Origin: Fistulifera solaris
Lineage: Eukaryota > Bacillariophyta > Bacillariophyceae > Naviculales > Stauroneidaceae
Length of the DNA: 64,000 bases
NCBI GenBank assembly: GCA_030295235.1
Contig: AP026140.1
Span: 620,001 to 684,000, forward strand
Reading direction: 5' to 3'
The number at the start of each line of letters is the position of its first letter. The first letter of the stretch is position 1. Of the stretch, positions 52,361-62,880 are shown one piece after another. A program made the position numbers and the translations under genes. The notes under the pieces were generated by a model, which was not told where the DNA came from, did no database searches, and worked only from the letters and a program-made list of their open reading frames with translations.

Positions 52361-53456
52361 CTTGGTGACAAGGATGATTTTGTATCAAGCTGACACAATT
52401 CAATCTCTGCACGTGTAGTTCACTTTTTGTGGATGCTTGGCCTGCGAATCTTGCAACCGGCCATCAACCTCTCAACCCAAAAGGCGTGTGGCGTGGCGCA
52501 AGATGAATGGCCTGTATGGGCCTTGTCATAATTCCGATGCACTGCACGCGCGTCGCGTGTCACCTCAAGCAGCGAACCATCATCATCCAATCATTGATGA
52601 CCAACGAACAGCAAATTTTTCATTTACCCATTCCACGGCTAATAGTTCACGAAACTAAAACATTGATTTCTGTAATGCGGAACAGGATCTTAGAAAATCA
52701 GAAAATATAAGACTAAGTGGTACAGGTGTTCTTTGTTCTTCAGCTCCTCATCTTTATTCTCTGAACTCCGACTGTCAGGGAACTTGTACTGACGCAGAAT
52801 TGATTGCTTGGAGAACGGAGAACAGAAAAGCGGGACCGCCCTTCATCCGTCATCTTTACCTAGTAACGACTCGTGACCCATGACCCAAGACTGGATCACG
52901 TCCGACGACTTGATTGAGCGTCTGTGAGCGCGCAGCGCGCAGTCTCTCTCAGCCTTAATTAACCTATTTTTGAATTTTCTACTTAGAAAGAATTTTCCAG
53001 GAGATCCTTATTTGATGTTTCATGCCACTTTTAATTCGTTACTAAGAAGTCACATTTAACCCATAGTCTTTCCGTTGATCAATACGTTTTCTCCCTCTAC
53101 CGGATGCCGTTATTACGGTACAAATCTAATCATTGCCAAGAACCATATCGTAAGGAAACGGCAAGAAGCAGGAAGCAAGGTGTCCATAAACTGCCAAAAG
53201 CCTTCCGATTGTCTTTCTGCAAACAACACGGCTGAACAGTTTCATTTTTTAGGTACAAGTATTCGTTAAAAAAGGCGAAAACTGATCAAGGTGGCAGTGT
53301 ATAAAGCCAAAGTTAACCGGCTCCCTTCACTGCTTTCCTGTTTCTGCGCCTTTTCTTGTCAATAAGCGACATAAGTGATTGCATCGGTTGGCCGAACCTA
53401 CGATAGCAGAAAAGTTTCAAAACAAACTACCAGGCAAATTTTCTTTGAATCCTTTC
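52361..53456. promoter_or_regulatory. Long divergent upstream region
   Basis: About 1.1 kb between head-to-head genes. A GC-rich self-complementary patch (GCGCGCAGCGCGC, about 52928-52941) lies amid AT-rich sequence. Short frames here carry no recognisable protein. Confidence 0.4.
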
Positions 53457-54527
53457 ATGCTTTCGATGCTGCGCGAATACTCTTCCGAAACGGCGAACCT
53501 ACACAATATTATCATTGGGATCCTAATCGGAATAATTTGCATTCTCACGATAGCATTACTTATTCTGATCATCCCTATACTGCGAAATTTCCTAAAACGA
53601 AAAATACCAGTCTCACAGAAGCGCGTCGACCGACGATATGATACAATCGAGCGGTGGTTGATCTCCAAGGTATGTGTTCTCGCATTAATAGATCCGAAAT
53701 CGTGAAGGTCTCACAATTACATGACATGCTTGATATATTCGAAATGAAAGAGGGTACGCGCACATGTTAGATGCGAAAATACACAATTTTCGTGCTCTTT
53801 GCCACACGACGAAGAGGCCCTGGGATCTTTAGTGAACTTAACCTCATTACAATCGAAAGCGTACAGCGATCTCAGCTGTCTCACACCAAACGACAAAAGA
53901 AGTACATTACCAGCTACGCTATTGAAGTCTCATTCGGATCTTACCATCCCAAGTGTGCAAACGGAAGTAACGGACCCGTCGTACTCATTATCAGCTGACG
54001 AACCAGTTCTAGACGACGATGAAGAAATAGATCTAGAACCAAATTGTTCGTCATCATCCACAGTACTTGAATGTTCCATTTGCTTGGAACCATTTTCGGT
54101 CAACGAAGTCGTTTCATGGTCCACCAATGCTTCTTGCGGGCATGTTTTTCACCACCAATGCATTAAGGAGTGGCTGCTTCGGCGGACTGGTTGCCCCTAT
54201 TGCCGATTACCCCTCCTGAACGTTGACTGTAAAAGCTCTGAAACGTTCACTGATGAAGATTTGACCAAAATTGTGGCTGAGTGGCGTCGTCGGGCTACGA
54301 GAACTTATTATTGCATAAAAAATGGGCTGGTGGAACTGGATGGCAAGCTCACACCTCAACAGAAAGAGTTAATTTCGCCCGGTGTGAAGCGTGAAGAGCT
54401 TGCGAAAATGCGAGAAACACGCGCATCAAGCACTAAAACCGCTTCTGTTGCTAAAGCTTTCGAGTTTGTGACGCGCAAATTCATATTTTTGATCAAGTTA
54501 AATATGATAAGAAAAATGAAATTTTGA
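53457..54527 (+). CDS. Membrane-anchored RING-H2 ubiquitin ligase
   Basis: Start at ATG 53457 (MLSMLREYSSETANLHN); the open frame begins earlier but has no ATG. A transmembrane helix follows (IIIGILIGIICILTIALLILIIPIL), then a basic segment. The donor GTATGT at 53670 ends exon 1; the acceptor is uncertain, and AG at 53815-53816 keeps the frame (phase 0). Exon 2 has an acidic linker (LDDDEEIDLEPN) and the RING-H2 finger CSICLEPF...CGHVFHHQCIKEWLL...CPYCRLPL (C3H2C3), then a basic C-terminal helix. The plan (membrane helix, linker, RING-H2) is that of ATL-like E3 ligases. The substrate is unknown. No frame break seen in the finger. Confidence 0.78.
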
Positions 54528-54643
54528 CGGCAACCGAGAAATCAACAGCACTAGTGATTCAAGATCGAAGCATTTTTTATTTTGCATTATCAATTCGACG
54601 TAGATTAGAGAGAAAGCTTACATGTCGTCAACGCTTATTGCAG

Positions 54644-55450
54644 TTAATCCTCTTCGTCCGTGTCAACCAGTTCCGTTTGTGACTGCATCTTCTGTGATTC
54701 TCGTTCGAGGCGCTTTCTTTCTCGTCGCACAAGTAAGGCAGTTTGCTCATCCTCCGCCAACTGCGATGCCGAAAATTGATTGTTGCGACAGCCCGCCACG
54801 GGACAACGACGCTGGCGTGAGTTGAGGTACTCCATGACGGCGGCGCGCGAATACACGTGTCCGCAAAAGCTGTTCTTCATCGGGTCTTCCAAAAGTACAG
54901 TAGTCAGCGGGCACTTGAGAGTCTGCTTGGAAGCTCCACCTACCATCTGAATGTCGTCGTCGTCATTCTGGCCGGCTGCAGCGGCAAGTTCCTCACCCAT
55001 CTCCGTGAGGACTTCGCGGTAGAAGGGTTCGTGCTCTAAAGCGAGGAAGTTGCTTGGGTTGCTTTTGTGCGCTTCCATGTATTCACGCAACTTGGACGCG
55101 TAGTCACAATCTTCTCCGCCATTGCGCAACAAATCATCGCGTAATTTGCAGACCGAATGGAGAAAGCTATCGACGGTGCGTGAATCTTGAATGTTTTCTT
55201 TGGTGACATCTTTCAAGATTTGCTTCTGCTTAGCTAAGTAAGCTTTCATTTCCTCCTCAGTCAAAACGGGATTCTCACCCTCTGTTAACAAACGCATAGT
55301 TTCTTCTAAACTGTCGTTCATTCGCGTCGCCGTAGCTTTGACGTAACCATGATTTGTTTTGCACGCTTCCCTGTATTGCGCTTCCTTGCTAGACATATTG
55401 TGCAGCAAGCCAGCGATACCGTTGTTGATACTATTATGATTAGGAGACAT
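54644..55450 (-). CDS. NSMCE2: SUMO E3 ligase Nse2/Mms21 (SMC5/6 complex)
   Basis: 268 residues, intact, ATG at 55450. The helical N-terminal part would dock on Smc5. The C-terminal SP-RING (zf-MIZ/Nse2 type) reads LKCPLTTVLLEDPMKNSFCGHVY, SRAAVMEYLN and RRCPVAGCRNNQFSASQLAEDE, with the family's C...C-x-H...CPxxGC zinc ligands and CPLT opening. It attaches SUMO to Smc5/6 and DNA repair proteins in the nucleus. The C-terminal helix is basic and ends in an acidic stretch (ELVDTDEED). Confidence 0.88.
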   Translation of the reverse strand: MSPNHNSINNGIAGLLHNMSSKEAQYREACKTNHGYVKATATRMNDSLEETMRLLTEGENPVLTEEEMKAYLAKQKQILKDVTKENIQDSRTVDSFLHSVCKLRDDLLRNGGEDCDYASKLREYMEAHKSNPSNFLALEHEPFYREVLTEMGEELAAAAGQNDDDDIQMVGGASKQTLKCPLTTVLLEDPMKNSFCGHVYSRAAVMEYLNSRQRRCPVAGCRNNQFSASQLAEDEQTALLVRRERKRLERESQKMQSQTELVDTDEED

Positions 55451-55677
55451 CTTGTTCGACTTAGTTTTGAATTGTATTCAAATATATGACGTTTGTCGGT
55501 AGTTCAGGACAGAAATGAGGAGGTCGACGACAATGACATGCATTGAAATAAAATGCGTTCTTGCGGTGGAGAAAACGAAAGAAAAAAGGGCGCCAAATCG
55601 ATGAGGCTGGGCCGGACTGGCGTGCTATACAAAAAGTGTACAAAGCACCTGGTATCCCGTAACCGTATCACTTAACT

Positions 55678-55902
55678 ATGCCAAAGCCGCCAAGAACTAA
55701 GGCGCACCCCCAACATTTACAAAACAAAAGCGGCAGTAGAGTGTGTGATATCCACGTAGCTGGTAAGGATAGCGCGTTACTAGTACCTGATGATGGTATA
55801 GCAGGCTTGCACGAAGTATTCAATGTTACGGTGATTGGCCATTGGAAGGAAACAATCATCAAAAAACCTAGCAGTCTTGATGAAGTGCGGAAACTAAAAT
55901 GA
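55678..55902 (+). CDS. Possible small protein, 74 residues
   Basis: ATG start, begins MPKPPRTKAHPQHLQNKSGS and ends DEVRKLK. No domain, signal or helix of note. It lies in the gap between two minus-strand genes, so it is not a shadow of a known gene, but nothing positive supports it beyond its open frame. Confidence 0.25.
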   Translation: MPKPPRTKAHPQHLQNKSGSRVCDIHVAGKDSALLVPDDGIAGLHEVFNVTVIGHWKETIIKKPSSLDEVRKLK

Positions 55903-55931
55903 CAGAAGGAATACAATTCCACTTATTACTA

Positions 55932-57848
55932 TTACTCGGGTTTTAGTAGTGGGAATGCAATAACGTCACGAATACTTGCCGAATTCGTCAAAAGCATAAC
56001 CAGTCGATCGATTCCAATTCCCAAACCACCCGTCGGTGGCATGCCCTGTTCTAGCGCCTGCAAGAAATCTTCGTCGACATCACACGCTTCTTCATCACCC
56101 GCGGCCTTTTTCGCGGCCTGTGCCTCGAATCGGATGCGTTGGTCAACAGGATCAGTTAGCTCACTAAAAGAGTTGGCATGCTCCCTTCCAACAGCAAATA
56201 ACTCGAAGCGTTCCGTCAACCCTGCTTTGGTTCTATGTGGCTTTGCCAAAGGACTGACTTCAACCGGATAATCGATAACAAATGTGGGTTGAATGCATTC
56301 AGGTTCACAAAGCTCTTCGAAACACGCATTTAAGATTTGGCCCACAGTTGGTAAGGAAGCAACGTCGGGAACTCCCGCCGCTGCAGCTGCTGCGCGAGCT
56401 TTAGCGAGTGAGGCTTCGTCGAATTCTTGAAGCTCTGCGAAATCAAACTTCATGCGTTCCTTGACGATATCATGCATTGTAACACGGCGCCATGGTCGTT
56501 CAAATGATATCTGGTGCTCTCCATAGGGTACAGTTAAAGATCCGCAGACTTTCAACGCCAACTCACAGACGAGTTCTTCCGTCAAGTCCATCATGTCATG
56601 ATAATCCGCGTAGGCTTGATACAGTTCAATGGATGTAAATTCTGGATTATGCCGTGTGCTTATGCCCTCATTGCGGAAAATACGCCCCATTTCGTATACT
56701 TTCTCAAATCCTCCAATAATCAATCGTTTCAGATGCAATTCCGTAGCGATTCGCATGGTAAGCTCCAAATCTAGGGCATTGTGATACGTTTCGAATGGTT
56801 TTGCCTCGGCACCCCCGGGTACAGAATTCAAAACGGGGTGTCCATCTCCAAAAAGCCGCGGTCGTCTAAGAATCGACGGATCTGCGAAGATATTTGAGCT
56901 CTTTTACGAAAAGTATCTTTTACATTTGAGTTGACGATGAGATCCACGTGCCGCTGTCGGTAGCGTTTCGTGACGTCTTGTAATCCATGGAACTTATCTG
57001 GCAAGGGCAACAAAGCCTTAGTCAACATTTGCCACGAGTTGCACCACAACGTGAGTTCTCCCTTGTCTGTGCGACGCATAGTCCCAGTGACGCCGATGAT
57101 ATCGCCGCCGTCCGTCCAGTCTTTGAGGGTCTAGAGAGAAAAGAGACAGGAAAACTTTGAGAAATATCAAAGTCAAGAAGAACTATGACTTCATTTCAGT
57201 ATATACGTACTTGAAAGTTGTCGGCCAGTCTATTTTGATCGAGCTGCAGTTGAAGAATACCGGTTTCATCTTGTATGGTAAAGAACGCCAGTTTTCCAAA
57301 TACACGACGTGTCAAAATACGTCCTGCTGTCGCAATAGTGACACCCGAGCTATCTTCTTCACCAGGTTCTAACTTGTCCTGATACAAAGCAGTCAGTCGA
57401 GATGCTGTGTGCGAAACATCAAAAGTGTATTCAAACGGATTGATGCCTGCATCACGCATAGCCTGCACCTTTGCAAGCGTATTTGTCGTAGTTCAGAATT
57501 AGAGAGCTCCGGCTGCGGCTCGTTTTTTCGTTGCTGATTTTGTTTCGGTGGGGATTGTTTCTTGGTTTTAGTCGCTGTGGCAACAGCTGCTGGTGCTTCG
57601 TCTGAGGGCAGCTGTGTTTTCAAGGCGAGTAACTCCGCAATATACGGCTCCAGGGTCTCCTTATCGACACCATCACTTTTGAGTTGACGAATTTGATCTC
57701 CTTTGATTTTAATTTGTTCTTCAATGTCGTTACTCATAGAGCGACTTGTAACGAGAGTGCCCCTGGTCGAACGAGCTAAGAGAAATGCCCGAGTGCGTGC
57801 CACTGATGCCCACATTGTCATCATGTGAAGTGCAACAATGAATCGCAT
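55932..57848 (-). CDS. KARS: Lysyl-tRNA synthetase, class II, with WHEP-like domain and two possible starts
   Basis: Charges tRNA-Lys. The ATG at 57848 gives an Arg-rich, acid-free leader ([13 protein letters not shown]) suited to organelle import; the ATG at 57737 ([19 protein letters not shown]) would give a cytosolic form starting with a WHEP-like helix pair ([31 protein letters not shown]). The anticodon-binding OB fold follows ([18 protein letters not shown]). An 80-bp intron, 57131-57210 (GTACGT...CTCTAG, phase 0), joins LADNFQ to [11 protein letters not shown]. The catalytic core has [12 protein letters not shown] (motif 1 region), [23 protein letters not shown] (motif 2) and [17 protein letters not shown] (motif 3). 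Two missing bases, near 57474-57480 and in the run 56835-56838, split the frame; the family sequence continues across both. Confidence 0.93.
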
Positions 57849-58412
57849 GTCTTGATGTGATTACGACTGCACTAATTTTTAATGAATCTGTAGTCTGATC
57901 ACAATTTAAGTTCTGGAAATTCTCTTAGTTGTGTGTCTCCCGGCTGTTTATTGTAGGGATGTGTTTCGCTAGTGATGTTATTATTGCTCTTTGTTCTTTG
58001 TTGCCTCTCATCGCTATCATCGTCACTTCGTCGCCAGGAAATGATTGGCGTTGATGATGAGGTGTATGTGTCACGGAGACATAGAGAAACGAAACACGTT
58101 ACGATGTAAAGTTAAATTTATATTAGGATAGCTTATCATTCCTGATGAAGTCGAGTCACGAATGCGCCTCGCGACGCCAACGTTTTTTACCCCCACTGCT
58201 TTCCACCTGGAGGCTCGCTCGTCGTCCTTTCCATTATTTCAACATTTCCAAGGTCCAAGGTGAACGACACAATCAACAACCTTTTAGCCTACCCTGGTGA
58301 TTCTTGTTGTATAAAAGCGCATTGTGCTGTTTTAAAGCTGCGCTAGACTTATTAGACAAGATAATAATATATCAACCTCGCAGCAAAGTATTTCAAATCA
58401 CCATCACTCACT
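57849..58412. promoter_or_regulatory. Divergent upstream region LysRS / J-protein
   Basis: About 560 bp between two head-to-head starts; a TATAAAA-like word lies near 58310. No coding sequence. Confidence 0.4.
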
Positions 58413-59553
58413 ATGTCCGATCAACAAAATGATGCATCTGGGGGCGACGACATGTCCGGATTGACAGGTTTCTTTTTCTACATGTTCATCGTTCACCCTA
58501 TAACGGCCTGGATTCTTCGCCCGGGAAGATTTGAGCGCAAAAAGAGCATCATGTATGCAATTTTGTTTCTAGCAGGGCTCGCAGCCATCAAAACAGGTGA
58601 GTTGAATAATTCCGGAGAACGAACTGATGAGAACAACATGTAAACTGCCGCCTCGTTTCTTACATAAATCATCACTTTAAAGGTCTGGAAGTACAACAAC
58701 GCGGACCCAATTATTACCAGAAACTTGGCATCACTCGCAGTTCCAGTCCTCTCGAAATAAAACGCGCCTACAAGAAGTTAAGTTTGCAACTTCATCCCGA
58801 TAAGAATCCCAGCCCCGACGCTCCAGCTCAGTTTGATGCGGTCAAACAAGCCTACGACGTCCTGATGGATATGGAACTAAGGGAGGTGTACAATAAGTTC
58901 GGTCACGAAGGAATTCAACAAAACAAACGCTATTCTGAAACGCAATTCTTGTTGGAGATTGCTGTTTTCTACGTTAGCTACGGCGTCATGGCTTTTCTAC
59001 TAACCATGGGCAAAAGAGCGGAGAAGCCCGAAATTGGACATTTACTGGCCTTCTCGCTATGCTTGTATTGGAGGTTGCTGTCATGTCATCACAAGGAAAT
59101 CCTCTCCCAGAGTATTTATTTCCCACCTTGACAGAATGTGAAATTGTATGGTTGCTCCATTCACTCTTTCCAGCTTTCATGAACGGCTGTCGCTCGCTGG
59201 GCGCCTACCTCTTTGTGGATTTGGATGCACAGACAAGGCAGCTTTTGCTGGCTTTGCAAGAGCAAAACAAAGATATTCTTCTGGTTCTACGAGAGGTGCA
59301 GATTGGAGTGCAAACCATTCAAACTCATGGCGCTGGTCGCAATAGCACTAGCGGAGCTGTCGTTACGACGGATATGCCTAGGGCAACGCCTACAGGTAAA
59401 ATTCGAGAATTGCAGGAGCGCCTACAAGCTTCCAACAGCAGTGTCGCGCAAGCCGTGCAAAACCTTAAAGCGGATAAGGGATCCTCCAGCAACCTGGGAT
59501 TTTACGGTTTGATCCTGGGCTACATTGTCATCTCGTATGTGTTTAACAATTAA
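58413..59553 (+). CDS. Membrane J-domain protein
   Basis: Exon 1 (58413-58596) encodes an N-terminal membrane segment (GFFFYMFIVHPITAWIL) and a second helix (IMYAILFLAGLAAI). The intron 58597-58682 (86 bp, GTGAGT...TTTAAAG, phase 1) precedes exon 2, which opens with the J domain: YYQKLGITRSSSPLEIKRAYKKLSLQLHPDKNPS, with the HPD triad, and YDVLMDMELREVYNKFGHEG. Further hydrophobic segments follow (EIAVFYVSYGVMAFLLTM; TFTGLLAMLVLEVAV), then a C-terminal coiled coil (LALQEQNKDILLVLREVQIGV) and a final membrane helix (GFYGLILGYIVISYVF). One missing base near 59022-59026 breaks the frame between KRAEK and ARNWTF. It probably works with Hsp70 at the ER membrane; tail-end anchoring is inferred. Confidence 0.82.
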
Positions 59554-59581
59554 AGTCTCAGCAACTAATAATAACGCGAAT

Positions 59582-60076
59582 TTAAGCTCCCAACTTTTTC
59601 ATTTCTTCTCCGATGTACGCCATCATCTTCTGCTGAGCTTTGGCACGTGTGTCCTTTGACTTTGCGGCGGATGATTTCATGGCGCTGACCAGTTGCTGCG
59701 AAAGCTTTTCCTTTCCTAAAGCCTTTCCAGAATCCGTGACTATAACTTTCAGAGTCTTCGGCGGGTTGTGTCCGTCCCGTTCGACAGCTACCGTTGAAGG
59801 ATCTCCACCAACACAAATAGCTTCATCTAATTCCTTCTGCAAGACCATACGAGCTTGAATACCGAGCTTATACTCCTCGATAGTCATGCCCATCGCTTTT
59901 GCAGTTTGTTCCATTTGTGCTAATTCATCTGGATTGTCTTCCGTAGGCATTCCTGCGCCGGCTCCGGTGAACATTTCAAGGGATGTCACGGCACAGCGCG
60001 AACCCATGTTTGCAAGAGGCACGGTAAAACCAAATGCCGCTGGTAAAGCGCACAGAACAGCTAAAGAGATTCGCAT
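59582..60076 (-). CDS. Plastid-targeted YbaB/EbfC-like protein
   Basis: 164 residues, intact. Signal peptide RISLAVLCALPAAFGFTVP ends in AAFGF, the diatom plastid motif. The mature part has an N-terminal helix (DELAQMEQTAKAMGMTIEEYK), a central beta region (EAICVGGDPSTVAVERDG, PKTLKVIVTDSGK) and a C-terminal helix (LSQQLVSAMKSSAAKSKDTRAKAQQKMMAYI). This helix-strands-helix plan resembles YbaB/EbfC nucleoid-associated proteins, which have plastid forms in plants, but identity is too low by eye to be sure. If right it would bind plastid DNA or assist protein sorting. It is head-to-head with the antenna gene. Confidence 0.55.
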   Translation of the reverse strand: MRISLAVLCALPAAFGFTVPLANMGSRCAVTSLEMFTGAGAGMPTEDNPDELAQMEQTAKAMGMTIEEYKLGIQARMVLQKELDEAICVGGDPSTVAVERDGHNPPKTLKVIVTDSGKALGKEKLSQQLVSAMKSSAAKSKDTRAKAQQKMMAYIGEEMKKLGA

Positions 60077-60533
60077 GATGGTTTTATTGAGAATAGTTGA
60101 AAGAATAAGAGAAACTTTTGAACGTGATGGATTCTTAACTCATTGAACTCCTCTTCAACTTGAGAAATAGTATCGATCGCGATCGTCGCGTCGCCATCAT
60201 CGGCAACCGCGGACCGCGGACCGCGGCATAAAAACTTGTAAGTTGTGTCTGTGAGTCTTCCGGTGAGATGTGATGCTCCACGCGGAACTAATCAATCGGA
60301 AACCGATGAAATCGAAGAACAAGGAAGTAGTTTCGCATAATGCCAACGTGAAGTGAAGCTTTACTCTTTATCGTTATTGTTGGTTTAGTCTATCTAGTAC
60401 TGTAGTATCTTTCTCTTTCATGTTCCATGTTCCGAAATATCCGAAACAAACAAGACAACCGTATCTTTTTTTGTTTCAAATACCCAATCCGACAACTCGC
60501 AGCTCCTTTTCGACAGCATTATTTCAACTGAGT
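60077..60533. promoter_or_regulatory. Divergent promoter of plastid YbaB-like and antenna genes
   Basis: 457 bp. A perfect 12-bp palindrome CGATCGCGATCG is at 60174-60185, and the 20-bp CCGCGGACCGCGGACCGCGG (60207-60226) is three overlapping CCGCGG sites spaced by seven. A CATAAAAA word follows directly. These GC-rich symmetric words stand out from the surrounding AT-rich sequence and may be light-response elements; that is a guess. Confidence 0.45.
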
Positions 60534-61144
60534 ATGAAGATTATTGAGGCTCTCGCTTTTGTTGCGGCGTCGGTGGCTGCTTTCGCGCCGACGACAAATA
60601 CGGCTTCACGCAAGTCGTCACTCTCTGCGTTCGAAGATGAGCTCGGCGCCCAACCTCCCTCGGCTTCTTTGATCCGCTCGGACTTGTTGCCGATGGAAAC
60701 CAGGAAAAGTTCGATCGACTCCGTTACGTCGAGCTCAAGCATGGAAGGATCTGCCAACTCGCTTTCTTGGGACAAATCACTACGCGGGCCGGTTACCACT
60801 TGCCCGGGTCGATTGATTTCGAAGGTCACTCGTTTGACAGCTATCCAAACGGTCTTGCCGCGCTATTTGGTCCAGATGCCATTCCAAACGCAGGACTTCT
60901 ACAAATTGTAGGTTTCATTGGACTTCTTGAGCTTGCTGTCATGAAAGACATAACCGGAGGAGAGTTCCCCGGAGACTTTCGCAATGACTTCATCGATTTT
61001 GGATGGGACTCTTTAGATCCTGAAACAAAAATGAGTAAGCGTGCTATCGAGCTTAACAACGGTCGTGCTGCCATGATGGGCATTCTTGGATTGATGGTTC
61101 ATGAGCAACTTGGTGTAGAGTTGCCGATAGTTGGTACAATGTAA
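60534..61144 (+). CDS. Lhcf: Fucoxanthin-chlorophyll a/c protein (Lhcf type)
   Basis: Light-harvesting antenna of the thylakoid. The ATG at 60534 gives signal peptide KIIEALAFVAASVAAFAP with the AFAP plastid motif, then AFEDELGAQPP. One missing C in the run 60657-60659 shifts the frame; the alternative frame reads LGFFDPLGLVADGNQEKFDR and LRYVELKHGRICQLAFLGQ, the first membrane helix with its chlorophyll ligands (ELKHGR). Then RAGYHLPGSIDFEGHSF, a second helix (LLQIVGFIGLLELAVMKD), GEFPGDFRNDFIDFGWDSLDPE and the third helix IELNNGRAAMMGILGLMVHEQLG. This is close to the Lhcf clade of diatoms, of full length (about 200 residues). Stop at 61142-61144. Confidence 0.95.
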
Positions 61145-61596
61145 ACGAAAGCCGCAAAAAGTCTATATAACAGGCGTAGCTTAGCTAAATTTTGACACTT
61201 CGCACTTAATTTTAATAAAAAAATTGGTTCAAACAAAATCTTTTGATCTTGTCATGTAAAAGAGGCGAAATATCCACAAGTCGGATAAAGGAGAGATAGC
61301 GCTGCAATAACTCCCAGCATACGATTTGCCCGAGAGGGGGATGACGAAAGTGTTCGGCTTCAGCCTTTCTAACCACAGATAATCCTATTATTAACCCTAA
61401 TTTCGAAAAAAAAATGAATCCTGTAGATGGTAAAAACTGACTTCAAAGAGCAGATCATAATAACAGCATCAAAGTCCTCTCGAATGTCTAATTCAACCCC
61501 TATTCGTTCTCGATGTGTTATCCCCAATGACGACATCAACACCATTTAGCGAGCGAACAAAAATAAGTCGAGACACGTTGAAAAATATCTTATCAA

Positions 61597-61964
61597 TCGA
61601 AACAACGTGATCTATCTCATAGTTAAGTGTAGAAAGGAAATTTATTGGGAAGTTGTCAACACGTCAACGATGTCCCCTTCGCTTCCATCAGGCACCAGCT
61701 CAAAGCATGAAAAACTCCGTCTGTATTGTGTTTTGTGTCCTTGCGTCGTCACGGATGCTTTCCCAATCATTGGTTTCGTCAAGTCGACCAATACTTTCGC
61801 TATTCGAACATCTAAGTTTATGAACACGTAGGTTACGAAACTCTGTATTTTCTTGGTAAGAAAAACAGTAAGCGCGTTGCCTACCCGATCAACCATTAAG
61901 TGAGCGATCAAACATCAGTAAAGAACCTTAAAAAAATATCAATTTAGTCGAAACAACGTGATCT
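61597..61964 (+). repeat. Diverged tandem duplication, offset about 351 bp
   Basis: The 17-mer TCGAAACAACGTGATCT occurs at 61597 and 61948, preceded in each case by an AAAAATATC word and followed by loosely matching sequence (a GAAAG/GGAAA stretch, then ACACGTTCAACGA or ACACGTCAACGA). The copies have drifted a good deal. Confidence 0.6.
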
Positions 61965-62544
61965 CTATTTTGAGTAAAATGGTGAAAGGTTGCGAACACG
62001 TTCAACGAAGCACAAAGCATATCAAATTCCGTATCTTCTTTCTTTCAGTCCCCACCTGAAATCAAAATATATCATCGCATTTAACAACCTACAAATTAGG
62101 TGAAAGCGAAGACCTTGGACGTTACATCTCTTTCGTTAAAAATTCGGGGAAACTTGGCCGTCCAATTCATTGCGACGTGAGAAACGAGAGAAAATTTTAT
62201 TTTGCTAATACAACTGCTCAATGGGATGGAAGTGCTTTCACAATGTTGTTACCAAGGATAACTACCTTCTGATGCATAGAGTGATAAGGAACTATGAGAA
62301 TGCTATATCGTGGATACTTTTCTACCCGAAAAGATTATCTGTTTGCATTTTGAATTCACTTGTCTCCATAGCAAGCAAAGTCTTAACATCACTAGTCTTT
62401 ATGAGACATTATCAACATTCTTGCTTTAGAGATTATGATAATTGATCTCACTGGACCAGCTTCTAGGATGAAACGATAATGCTGCATAGTCTAGCTTAAA
62501 TAACGAAATGATAGAAGAATTTACTTTACAACCTTTATAAGAAT

Positions 62545-62880
62545 AATGACCTAGATCACCGAAAACATAGGTTTTTGTGCAGAAAGGATATAAGCGGTGT
62601 TTTCAGCAATTAATATCTCGGTGATACAAGCACGTTGGCATGGCGAAGATTATCTATTTAAAATATTGGGCTCTGAATCACCCACAAAATATGTTTTTGT
62701 GCTCGAAGGAAATATGCGCTGTTTGCAGTTAATGATATCTCGGTTATTCAACCACGTTCGCATGTTTTATAAAATTATCGCACTGGATCAGAACTAAATA
62801 TGGTTATGTTCTCAGAGAATGTAAGTAATGTTTTGAGCAATTGATATCTCGGTATGGTAAAAATGTTGGCCTATCTTTTT
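62545..62880 (+). repeat. Degenerate tandem repeat, about 110-120-bp unit, three copies
   Basis: The word ATCTCGG recurs at 62615, 62737 and 62846. Each is preceded by a GTTTTCAGCAATTAATATC- or GTTTGCAGTTAATGATATC-like segment, and further upstream by a TTTTTGTGC or TTATGTTCTC stretch. The copies differ at many positions, so the array is old. Confidence 0.6.

Noticed and set aside
1-61144. Reading the split genes as pseudogenes or as programmed frameshifts
   Set aside because: Breaks are spread over unrelated, partly essential genes, go in both directions, and sit in runs of different bases. No slippery site plus stimulatory structure is shared, and third positions are not degraded.
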